Shown here piece by piece: positions 1-5,710 of a stretch of 9,271 nucleotides of DNA (its first letter is position 1; each line of letters starts with the position of its first letter). The position numbers and the translations under genes are program-made. The stretch is from Phycisphaerae bacterium. Lineage in GTDB: Bacteria > Planctomycetota > Phycisphaerae > Tepidisphaerales > Tepidisphaeraceae. The stretch spans positions 1 through 9,271 of the forward strand of contig JACMJD010000453.1 of the NCBI GenBank assembly GCA_014380825.1, read 5' to 3'. The notes beneath the pieces were generated by a model that did no database searches, had not been told where the DNA came from, and saw only the letters and a list, made by a program, of their open reading frames with translations.

Positions 1-105
1 CATTTGCTTCAACATCATCTGAAAGGCTTGCCGAAACTGTTTCATATCGGTGTCCAACCTGAAGTTCGTTATCACTTCTGCGAAGGCTTCATCCTTGAGC
101 GACAT
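1..105 (-). CDS. 5' end of an unrecognised gene, cut by the window edge
   Basis: An open frame on the minus strand starts with ATG at 105-103 and stays open for 35 codons to base 1, where the window cuts it. It begins MSLKDEAFAEVITNF and continues with an amphipathic, Met- and Gln-rich stretch ending in FQMMLKQM, which reads like a helical protein start. There is an in-frame stop shortly upstream and no strong Shine-Dalgarno (only GTGGA before CTGCTC). It lies divergent to the nuclease-like gene at 244, with about 138 bp between them. I do not recognise the family. Coding status rests only on composition and the open frame, so it is tentative. Confidence 0.4.
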   Translation of the reverse strand, partial: MSLKDEAFAEVITNFRLDTDMKQFRQAFQMMLKQM

Positions 106-243
106 GAGCAGTCCACTTTCGACCGCATCACATCCTCGCAGTCAGCGGCGGATGAACACTGATTCCAATGACCAGCGCTGTGTTCATATCATCGATCTTA
201 GCTCGGCAGCACTGCCGTGTCAGAGATACGGTAAGATCACACC

Positions 244-1221
244 ATGCCACGACCTGACGGCGGAATGTTCAGCATCAAGCTGATCCACCCGGACCATTTG
301 AATTACGCCTTTCTCACCGGTGACTTCGACGGCAGCGATGGGCGGCTCCCCCTCATGAACTTCAGCGGCGAAGGTCGTGGTCCCGCCACGGCGGCGAACT
401 TGCCGGTCGGGCATCGCTCGCTCGTGTACGTCGTGCAACATCAGAAATTCATCTGGGCAATCGAATACATCGGCACGCTGGAGGATGGCGAGCGTGCTGC
501 CGCTGCACATGGTATCACGCCAAACGATTTCACAACGAAGTGGCGGCTCTACCGACCGATTCGATTTCTCGCTCGTGTTGATCTGGACCACGCACCGACC
601 GCCGAAGAAATCTTCAAGAAAACGGGAATCAACTTCAAAGCGAACTCGTTCACGCTGAAGTACATCAGTGCTGGCGAGTATCAGACGATCTACGACGCAA
701 TCGATTGGAAGATGCAAGTGGGAAGCGGCAGTGGTGCTGCGTCTACCACGGCAACTCCGGCAGTTTCACCACCACCGCCTGCCGTCACATTTGAACTGCC
801 GCCGATTGAGAAGGCACAGGAACTTTTGGAGCGTATTCGGCAGGTCCAAGGGATGCCCGAACGGAACATGGAAGATGTGGTGAAGGCGTTCTTCGTTCTG
901 CTCGGTCATCCGGAGCACTGCATCACGTTTCAAGTCGGCCACGTTGATGTGAAGGTTTGCAATTCGCAAGGGAAGACTCGTGCGGTTGTTGAAGTCAAAC
1001 GCTCGCTCTTGATCGAAAGGGCGTACCGAGATGCACGGCGCAAGGGGTTCGATTACGCCTCCGAAGTGGGATCACCGCTCGTCGTAATTTCGGACGCCGA
1101 CATTTATGAGATTTACGACCGTAACCGTGGGCAGGATTACGACTCGATGCTGTGCGGAAGATTCCAACTGACAAAGTTCACAAAGGCGGATGCGAGCGTG
1201 TTAAATTTGTTGAGGCCGTAA
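244..1221 (+). CDS. EVE/PUA-like domain fused to PD-(D/E)XK (HsdR N-terminal-like) nuclease, putative modification-dependent restriction enzyme
   Basis: The 325-residue product has two parts joined by a Gly/Ala/Thr/Pro-rich linker (about 158-183, including four prolines in a row). The C-terminal part (about 184-325) shows the order seen in the N-terminal nuclease domain of type I restriction R subunits: a helix with Glu210, Asp235 in GHVDVKV, then Glu250-Val-Lys252 in AVVEVKRS, then FDYASEVGSPLVVISDADIYEIYDR-type spacing (269-293). D235 with E250xK252 would be the metal-binding PD-(D/E)XK triad. The N-terminal part (about 50-155) resembles EVE/PUA-fold readers of modified bases: VGHRSLVYVV, then FIWAIEYIG, WRLYRPIRFLARV, and a closing segment around FTLKYISAGEYQTIYDAI. 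Family knowledge: readers fused to nucleases act as type IV (modification-dependent) restriction enzymes, and HsdR-type nuclease domains alone are common in defence islands. A second ATG at 265 is a possible start. It ends about 180 bp before a displaced guaA 3' end, so it is probably island cargo. The nuclease call is fairly firm; the EVE call is an inference from pattern; activity is unproven. Confidence 0.75.
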   Translation: MPRPDGGMFSIKLIHPDHLNYAFLTGDFDGSDGRLPLMNFSGEGRGPATAANLPVGHRSLVYVVQHQKFIWAIEYIGTLEDGERAAAAHGITPNDFTTKWRLYRPIRFLARVDLDHAPTAEEIFKKTGINFKANSFTLKYISAGEYQTIYDAIDWKMQVGSGSGAASTTATPAVSPPPPAVTFELPPIEKAQELLERIRQVQGMPERNMEDVVKAFFVLLGHPEHCITFQVGHVDVKVCNSQGKTRAVVEVKRSLLIERAYRDARRKGFDYASEVGSPLVVISDADIYEIYDRNRGQDYDSMLCGRFQLTKFTKADASVLNLLRP

Positions 1222-1297
1222 GTGTTGTGGTGGCTGACACCCTTGACGAACTTCGACGCATCGCTTGTCTGACTGCGGCTGGCGTGTGCTAACATAT

Positions 1298-1320
1298 TGT
1301 GGGGGATTTTGTGGGGACTT
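1298..1320. repeat. Tandem direct repeat near the guaA junction, possible integrase arm site
   Basis: Two near-identical units lie side by side: TTGTGGGGGATT at 1298-1309 and TTGTGGGGACTT at 1309-1320. They sit about 80-100 bp from the displaced guaA fragment, in the otherwise featureless 1222-1398 stretch between the nuclease-like gene and that fragment. Tyrosine recombinases often bind short direct repeats on the island side of the attachment core, so an arm-type site is possible. I saw no convincing gene in 1222-1398. The role is inference; the repeat itself is visible. Confidence 0.35.
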
Positions 1321-1398
1321 TGGTGTCGGAACAGTGCCGTTGGAGTCTCTTGCAGCCTCGCTTCTGCGAGAAAAATGCGGCTTTGTACTCCAGTGTAG

Positions 1399-1491
1399 GT
1401 GGTCTATCGCATCATCAACGAAGTTCGGGGGGTGAACCGAGTCGTCTACGACATCAGCAGTAAACCACCGGCGACGATCGAGTGGGAGTAG
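1399..1491 (+). pseudogene. guaA: Displaced 3' end of guaA (GMP synthetase C-terminus), probable attachment-site remnant
   Basis: Thirty codons plus TAG (1489-1491) read [11 protein letters not shown], then [19 protein letters not shown]. This is the hallmark C-terminal end of glutamine-hydrolysing GMP synthetase, where RIINEV(K/R)G(I/V)xRVVYD(I/V)(S/T)[10 protein letters not shown] is almost invariant. Just upstream the frame has a stop (TAG at 1396-1398), and nothing before the Arg codon at 1408 resembles GuaA, so no complete gene exists here. The likeness starts abruptly at about 1405-1411, which marks a junction. Known biology: guaA 3' ends are recurrent integration sites for genomic islands, where the incoming element restores the gene on one side and leaves a short copy on the other. 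I infer that 1 to about 1400 is island and the DNA after it is the ancestral flank of guaA. The alternative is an old truncation by deletion. Confidence 0.8.
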
Positions 1492-1538
1492 CCAGTTTGT
1501 AGAGCCGGAAAGGAATTCGCGCGGAGGTCCGTCTACAC

Positions 1539-1919
1539 GTGATGCCCGACCGCTCATTCACCTTCACCGGCCGACTGCGAAGTTTTCGGTATGCGTTTCA
1601 TGGCGTCGCGCTAATGATGCGATCGCAGCACAACGCGTGGGTGCATGCGTTTGCGACGATCGCAGTCATCGCGGCCGGATTCGTCTTCCATCTATCGCAA
1701 TCCGAATGGTGCTGGATCGTCCTGGCGATCGCTGGGGTTTGGGTGGCTGAGGCGCTGAACACGGCGTTTGAGTTTCTGTGCGATGTCGCTTCGCCGGAGT
1801 TTCATCCGGTCGTGAAGCAGGCAAAAGATGTCGCGGCGGGGGCAGTGTTGATCAGCGCGATAGCAGCGGTGGCGATCGGAGGTCTGGTGTTCGGGCCGCG
1901 GTTCATCGGAACAGCGTGA
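1539..1919 (+). CDS. dgkA: Diacylglycerol kinase / undecaprenol kinase family, integral membrane
   Basis: The 126-residue protein matches the small trimeric membrane lipid kinases (DAGK_prokar), which phosphorylate diacylglycerol or undecaprenol with ATP at the inner membrane. The signature is clear: EALNTAFEFLCD at 71-82 (Glu71, Asn74, Glu78) and KQAKDVAAGAVLI at 93-105 (Lys96, Asp97), with the usual His (H89) between. Hydrophobic stretches around 37-52, 56-70 and 98-119 fit the expected membrane helices. Length is normal. The GTG at 1539 is chosen because GGAGGT at 1523-1528 stands 10 nt upstream; ATG at 1542 is the alternative and changes one residue. Which lipid it uses cannot be told from sequence; the short Gram-positive-like form favours undecaprenol recycling. 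It follows the guaA fragment, so before island insertion guaA and dgkA were probably neighbours. It converges on and overlaps the next gene by 17 bp. Confidence 0.93.
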   Translation: MMPDRSFTFTGRLRSFRYAFHGVALMMRSQHNAWVHAFATIAVIAAGFVFHLSQSEWCWIVLAIAGVWVAEALNTAFEFLCDVASPEFHPVVKQAKDVAAGAVLISAIAAVAIGGLVFGPRFIGTA

Positions 1920-2346
1920 TCCAGCCTACCACCAGGATCATCACTTGCAGTAGCGCTGCGGTAGAAACCAGGATCGATGGTCTCGCCAGGGAACGATTTT
2001 CGTGGGCGGCCTCCACGTCGGCGCGGCTCTTTCCCGATCGGTGCTCAATCGCCGCGATGATCAGGTTCGCATCGAATCGACTGATGCCGGCTTCTTTCGC
2101 GAGCGCGAACAGGTGCAAGCGTTGGGAATATCGCAGGCAGGACCCCGTTGTGGCCAACGCGACTTGCTGGGCGAAGGCGCGTACGCCGTTGGGGTCGGCA
2201 GGGGCGGCTACCGGTGCGAGGTGCGGGCGGACGGTTCGCGTGCTCTGAACATTCCGCGATTCGGTGATCCACCCGCGACTCATCGCGGCCCGGCGCGCGA
2301 CCGATAGGCGGTTCATAGCGGTTGAAAATTCCCGGCCGCGAGACAT
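1903..2346 (-). CDS. Uncharacterised protein with C-terminal membrane anchor
   Basis: The 147-residue product has an Arg/Ala/Pro-rich, low-complexity N-terminal half. A conserved-looking block follows at 73-100 (RYSQRLHLFALAKEAGISR, then FDANLIIAAI), then a short charged segment, and a hydrophobic C-terminal helix at about 124-145 followed by only two residues (FR), so it looks tail-anchored. The block resembles a short motif I associate with uncharacterised planctomycete proteins; this is from memory and untested. The TGA (1905-1903) lies inside the end of dgkA, giving a 17-bp tail-to-tail overlap. The start is uncertain: ATG at 2346 has no clear Shine-Dalgarno, and an internal ATG at residue 11 is equally possible. 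No function is proposed. Confidence 0.65.
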   Translation of the reverse strand: MSRGREFSTAMNRLSVARRAAMSRGWITESRNVQSTRTVRPHLAPVAAPADPNGVRAFAQQVALATTGSCLRYSQRLHLFALAKEAGISRFDANLIIAAIEHRSGKSRADVEAAHENRSLARPSILVSTAALLQVMILVVGWITLFR

Positions 2347-2535
2347 CGTTGCACTGTAACGAATCGCACTTCGCAGCGTCAGTTAATTATGAGAATCGTG
2401 TAGACGATGGGCTCATCAGGCGTCGAAACTCGCCGCGTGACCGAGCGAGTCAGTCCGTCCGTAGCGGATGTGCCGGGTTTTCCGATAGACTTCGAGGAGG
2501 GAATTTACTGCCGGTTTCAAGATTCGCGGGATCGC

Positions 2536-3447
2536 ATGACGTCATCTCGGAAGTGGCTTAAACGCCTGATTTTGCTGGTCGCTCTCGCGATGGTGATCCT
2601 GCTCGGCAGCGCGATCGTGGTCATGGTCATGGTGCGGTCCAAGCCCGATTTTTATCGGCCGTTGCAGTTTACGGCGGCGCAGCGCGCGGATGCGGCGAAA
2701 AGTGCCGAGGACAAGTTCATTCAGATTCAGAACTCGGCCGCCCGCAACCAGGCGGTAGAAAATGCGCAGCGGCGTCGGGTCGCCACCAGTGCCAGCACGG
2801 GTCCGATCGTGTTCAACGGCGAGCCGGTCACGATCATGTTCACCGAGGCCGAGCTCAACGCGTTCTTCGACAAGTGGTCGAGTTTCCAGAACTGGAAGAG
2901 CGGCTACGAGAATTACATCGAAGAACCGGCACTGATTCTCCGTGATGGTCGCGTGATCCTCGCGGCCAAGTTGAAGGACCCCAATCTCGTCATCAGCTTG
3001 CACTTCGAACCGTCAATCGATGAGAAGGGCCAGTTGAAGTTGGAACTGGCGAGGATCCTTGGCGGCGTGATGCCGCTGCCTGAGGCGATGATCGGGAAAT
3101 ATCAGGAGAAACTAACGTCGAACATCGCGCGGCGGTTGCCGATGTGGCAACAGTCCGCCGACATCGACGCGGGTGGAGCGGCCAACTCGAATGCGATCGC
3201 CGCGTCGGCGGCAAAATTGCTCGTGCGCATGCTGCGTCACGAGTCGGCCGAGCCGGTGCTGTTCCTTCCCGTGTTCGGGCAAAAAGGGAGCGTGCCAGTC
3301 AAGGTTCAAGCGGTCGGCGTGACCGACGGCGAGATGACCGTCACCATCCAACCGATGAAGCGCGAGGAGCAGACAGCGCTGTTGCAGCGGATCCGCGCGC
3401 CCGAACCCGTTCACGTCGATCCAGTGACGTCACGCGCTTCGCGCTGA
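2536..3447 (+). CDS. Uncharacterised membrane-anchored protein
   Basis: Starting at the ATG at 2536 the product is 303 residues. A Lys/Arg-rich start (MTSSRKWLKR) leads into one strong membrane helix at about 9-33. A likely helical, charged Ala/Gln-rich segment follows at about 42-80, and then a globular part with VTIMFTEAELNAFFDKW around 98-115 and alternating beta-strand-like segments (LRDGRVILAAKL, LVISLHFEPSI). This suggests a single-pass protein with its bulk in the periplasm. The frame is open further up to an ATG at 2407, but those 43 extra residues do not look protein-like. AGGAGGG at about 2494-2500 is too far from 2536 to serve it in the usual way, so the start stays uncertain. I do not recognise the family. 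It is divergent from the minus-strand gene at 2346, so both promoters should lie in 2347-2535, where I could not pick a convincing -35/-10 pair. Confidence 0.75.
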   Translation: MTSSRKWLKRLILLVALAMVILLGSAIVVMVMVRSKPDFYRPLQFTAAQRADAAKSAEDKFIQIQNSAARNQAVENAQRRRVATSASTGPIVFNGEPVTIMFTEAELNAFFDKWSSFQNWKSGYENYIEEPALILRDGRVILAAKLKDPNLVISLHFEPSIDEKGQLKLELARILGGVMPLPEAMIGKYQEKLTSNIARRLPMWQQSADIDAGGAANSNAIAASAAKLLVRMLRHESAEPVLFLPVFGQKGSVPVKVQAVGVTDGEMTVTIQPMKREEQTALLQRIRAPEPVHVDPVTSRASR

Positions 3448-3623
3448 TTGTGCTTGCCATGAGCAATGGCTGCGCTTCGCGCGGATGATTCACCTTACTC
3501 AATTCGATCGCGGGATCTCCAATCCGCAGAAATCCGGGCGAGACCAAAACACTTGATTCATGCGTGCTTTGCGCGTCAAACACGCGCGCGACATCGCTCC
3601 CATTTCGCGCATCCCAATTCTCC

Positions 3624-3639
3624 TGGCACGTGCATTGAA
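3624..3639 (+). promoter_or_regulatory. Sigma-54 (RpoN)-like -24/-12 promoter
   Basis: TGGCACG TGCA TTGAA matches the sigma-54 consensus TGGCACG-N4-TTGCA with exact -24/-12 spacing and one deviation in the -12 element (GA for GC at 3637-3638). Transcription would start near 3649-3652, giving a leader of about 60 nt before the ATG at 3713. It sits in the 265-bp gap before the flagellar operon, where a promoter is expected, and flagellar rod and ring genes are under sigma-54 control in many bacteria. The imperfect -12 keeps this a candidate. Confidence 0.45.
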
Positions 3640-3712
3640 GTGACACCTCTCGTGCGAACTCTCGTTCTGCGCATCGAATGGATTGAACGGCCGGGAGAAT
3701 TCGGGAGAAAAA

Positions 3713-3901
3713 ATGGAAATGTCTGAACTTTCGCTCAAGGAAATGACGCTCGGCGAACGAATGGTGCTGGCAGCGCGACTTGCAGTCGCGCGGCATTGGT
3801 TCAACTCGGTCACCGCTGCCGGCGAGCAGCGACTGGATGAGTCGAACGAATCGATCGGCGGAGCCGATCGCATGCGGATCACGGAGGATCCGGCCGAGTA
3901 G
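3713..3901 (+). CDS. Small 62-residue protein leading the flagellar operon
   Basis: The ATG at 3713 is preceded by GGGAGA at a good distance, which favours it over the ATG at 3683 in the same frame. The product, beginning MEMSELSLKEMTLGERMVLA, has an acidic amphipathic start, then a helical segment AARLAVARHWFNSVTAA (residues 21-37) and an acidic tail ending RITEDPAE. It has no signal peptide or membrane helix, so it should be cytoplasmic. It is the first gene behind the sigma-54-like site, and its stop codon is the first base triplet of the repeat that fills the gap before flgF. Position suggests a flagellum-related role, but I do not recognise the family and propose none. Confidence 0.6.
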   Translation: MEMSELSLKEMTLGERMVLAARLAVARHWFNSVTAAGEQRLDESNESIGGADRMRITEDPAE

Positions 3902-3983
3902 GCGGTAGGCAGTAGGCGGCAGGCAGAGAAAATCTGACCTTCGTCTTTCTGCCTACCGCCTACTGCTTTTCTGCCTACTGCTT
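3899..3983. repeat. Heptamer-based inverted repeat between the small gene and flgF
   Basis: The left arm is built of 7-bp units of the type TAGGCRG (TAGGCGG, TAGGCAG, TAGGCGG, CAGGCAG) and ends in AGAAAA. After a short loop the right arm begins TTTCT and runs through complementary units (CTGCCTA, CCGCCTA). The inner stem pairs 3910-3929 with 3946-3965, with 18 of 20 positions matching. The right arm continues with more units up to 3983, three bases before the flgF ATG. The element starts on the stop codon of the upstream gene, so it fills the entire gap and leaves no Shine-Dalgarno for flgF. It shares its design with the repeats at 5617 and 7831. Confidence 0.85.
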
Positions 3984-3986
3984 CCC

Positions 3987-4751
3987 ATGATCAACGGGCT
4001 ATACCTATCCGCGAACGGTGTGATGGCGAACTCATTTCGCCAGGACGTGATCGCCAACAACCTGGCGAACGTCGAAAACGTCGGCTTCAAGCGCGACGTG
4101 GCGACGTTTCAACAGCGTCTGTCCGAAGCGAAGATTCGCCGCGATCTGAACGTCAGCAATCCCACGCTCGACGATGTTTCCGGCGGAATGCTGCTCTCGC
4201 CGGTGAGCGTCGATCTCACACAGGGCGAGCTCGAACCCACCGGCAACAATCTCGACGTCGCGATCCAGGGCAACGGCTACTTCGCCGTGCAGAACGGCGA
4301 CAAGCGATCGCTCACGCGCGACGGACGATTCATGGTCGACCGCGCCGGGATTCTGACGCTCGCTAACGGCAGCGGCGCGCAGGTCCTGGATAAAGATATG
4401 AAGCCGATCCAGCTCGACGCGCAGTCGCAGGTCGGCATCACCATCGGCCAATTCGGTGAAATCACCGCGAGCGGTCAAGCCATCGCGCAGCTCGGGTTGG
4501 TCGATGTCGACGACCCAACCAAACTGATCAAGCGCGGCAGCTCGTTAATCAGCTACGAGAACGCCGGCTCGCTGAAGACGGCAAAAGGCTCGTTGCGCAG
4601 CGAATTCGTCGAGCGCGCTAACGTCGACCCCGCCACCGAAATGTCCCAGCTCATGGACGCCCAACGCCAGCTCGAAGCCAACGCGAACATGATCAAGTAC
4701 CAGGATCAGACACTGGGGCGGCTGGTGAATGACGTCGGCAAGATCAGTTAG
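3987..4751 (+). CDS. flgF: Flagellar basal-body proximal rod protein FlgF
   Basis: The 254-residue protein has both ends typical of the axial rod/hook family: an N-terminal block (GLYLSANGVMANSFR, then QDVIANNLANVENVGFKRD at 19-37) and a C-terminal coiled-coil segment (DPATEMSQLMDAQRQLEANA onward). These helices pack together in the core of the rod, and the middle (DLTQGELEPTGNNLDVAIQG, then GYFAVQNG) is the usual family centre. It lacks the FlgG-specific insertion around residues 45-65 and precedes a clear flgG, which favours FlgF. Like its family it has no cleavable signal and would leave through the flagellar export apparatus. The start is fixed by the conserved N-terminus, yet no Shine-Dalgarno precedes it because the heptamer repeat runs up to the ATG. 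FlgF and FlgG are close paralogues, so a FlgG-like label is the only real alternative. Confidence 0.9.
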   Translation: MINGLYLSANGVMANSFRQDVIANNLANVENVGFKRDVATFQQRLSEAKIRRDLNVSNPTLDDVSGGMLLSPVSVDLTQGELEPTGNNLDVAIQGNGYFAVQNGDKRSLTRDGRFMVDRAGILTLANGSGAQVLDKDMKPIQLDAQSQVGITIGQFGEITASGQAIAQLGLVDVDDPTKLIKRGSSLISYENAGSLKTAKGSLRSEFVERANVDPATEMSQLMDAQRQLEANANMIKYQDQTLGRLVNDVGKIS

Positions 4752-4804
4752 TTCGTAATCACGTAATCATTCTTCCCCTCTCCGTCCGATAACGAGCTAG
4801 CAAC

Positions 4805-5614
4805 ATGGCAATTACCGCACTCAACTCGGCTGCTACTGGACTTCGGGCGCTGTCAACGCGCATCGACGTGATCGCCAACAACCTGGCGAACGCGGAAACG
4901 CTGGCGTTTAAGCGATCGCGCGTGAACTTCGAAGACTTGATGTACCTCACGCTCAAGCAGCCGGGCGCGCAGTCGGGCGTGGGTGATATCTCGCCGGCCG
5001 GAATTTTCGTCGGCCTGGGCACGCGAATCAGCAATACGCAGTTGGACTTGGAACAAGGGTCGCTCGAAACGACCAATCGGCCGCTCGACATTGGGATTCA
5101 AGGTCCCGGGTTTCTGCGCGTCAAGACGCTGCCGACGGTGGGCGATGGATTCGCGTTCACGCGAAATGGGAACCTGTTCGTGAACACGAACGGCGAAGTC
5201 ATCGTCGGAATGGGCGACGGTTACAAGCTCGATCCGCCGATCACGCTGCCGGCGAATGCGACCGACATCACGATCACGCCGGACGGTGAGATCAGCGTCG
5301 CCACGCCGGGCAGCACCGGGCGGCGATCGGTCGGTAACATCCAGCTTCACAATTTCATCAACCCGCAAGGTCTGACGCTTCTGGGCGGCAGCCTTTATCA
5401 GGAAACCGAAGCATCCGGTGCGCCGGTTTCCGGTCGGCCCGGCGAGAACGGAACGGGGCAGATTCTTCAGGGCTATCTCGAAGGCAGCAACGTCGATCCG
5501 GTGAAAGAGCTGGTCACGCTCATCAAAACGCAACGCGCGTTCGAGCTGAACAGCCAAAGCATCCAGACGGCGGATCAGGCGCTGCAGACGATTGGGAACT
5601 TAAGACGATTCTAA
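4805..5614 (+). CDS. flgG: Flagellar distal rod protein FlgG
   Basis: The 269 residues align along their length with FlgG as I remember it from enterics. The N-terminal IDVIANNLANAETLAFKRSR (20-39) is followed by NFEDLMY and the FlgG-specific stretch TLKQPGAQSGVGDISPAG, which distinguishes the straight distal rod from hook protein. Further along come GTRIS, QGSLETTNRPLDIGIQGPGF, AFTRNGNLFV, the TETEASGAP-type loop (QETEASGAP) and the C-terminal SNVDPVKELVTLIKTQRAFE helix ending DQALQTIGNLRRF. It forms the distal rod inside the P and L rings. Ala34 replaces the Gly that usually precedes the FKR motif. It lies 53 bp after flgF with only a weak GAG upstream; that gap holds CGTAATCA twice in tandem (4754-4769). 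Confidence 0.97.
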   Translation: MAITALNSAATGLRALSTRIDVIANNLANAETLAFKRSRVNFEDLMYLTLKQPGAQSGVGDISPAGIFVGLGTRISNTQLDLEQGSLETTNRPLDIGIQGPGFLRVKTLPTVGDGFAFTRNGNLFVNTNGEVIVGMGDGYKLDPPITLPANATDITITPDGEISVATPGSTGRRSVGNIQLHNFINPQGLTLLGGSLYQETEASGAPVSGRPGENGTGQILQGYLEGSNVDPVKELVTLIKTQRAFELNSQSIQTADQALQTIGNLRRF

Positions 5615-5616
5615 TA

Positions 5617-5688
5617 AGTGGCCAGTGGTCAGTGGCTAGTCGTCAGTGAAATTCTTCTCTGACCACTAACCACTGGCCACTGACCACT
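5617..5688. repeat. Heptamer-based inverted repeat between flgG and flgA
   Basis: The left arm (5617-5650) and right arm (5655-5688) are 34 nt each around a 4-nt loop (ATTC), and they are complementary at 29 of 34 positions without gaps. Both are built of 7-bp units of the type CAGTGGY. Three of the five mismatches fall exactly seven bases apart, at the variable last base of the unit. The arms meet in a GTGAA/TTCTCT apex. The stem starts 3 bp after the flgG stop codon and ends just before the first ATG of the flgA frame. It would form a long hairpin in the operon mRNA. It is not followed by a T-run, so a simple terminator is unlikely. Confidence 0.9.
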
Positions 5689-5710
5689 CATGCAAACCAC
5701 GGAGTGGTTT

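Noticed and set aside
50..283. Plus-strand frame of 77 codons at the left end
   Set aside because: Ser/Cys/His-rich product without protein-like order, overlapping the start of the nuclease-like gene in another frame and the more plausible minus-strand gene start.
1201..1557. Minus-strand frame of 118 codons across the guaA fragment and the nearby gap
   Set aside because: It runs antisense through the clear guaA C-terminus and the dgkA ribosome site. The product is low complexity (many Pro, Gln, Ser). Part of it faintly recalls an integrase tail, but not enough to call a gene.
2407..2535. N-terminal extension of the membrane-anchored protein to ATG 2407
   Set aside because: The 43 extra residues are not protein-like and would put the membrane helix deep inside. 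The start at 2536 gives a normal basic residue-rich start before the helix.
3434..3482. GCGCTTCGCGC twice (3434-3444, 3472-3482) with a GCCAT/ATGGC hairpin between, as a terminator
   Set aside because: The stems are only 4-5 bp and there is no T-run; the repeated word may be chance in GC-rich DNA.
4853..5557. Long minus-strand frame (234 codons) inside flgG
   Set aside because: It is a shadow of the flgG reading frame in GC-rich DNA: Arg/Asp/Val-rich, no ribosome site, no known family. The same holds for antisense frames inside flgF, flgA, flgH and flgI.
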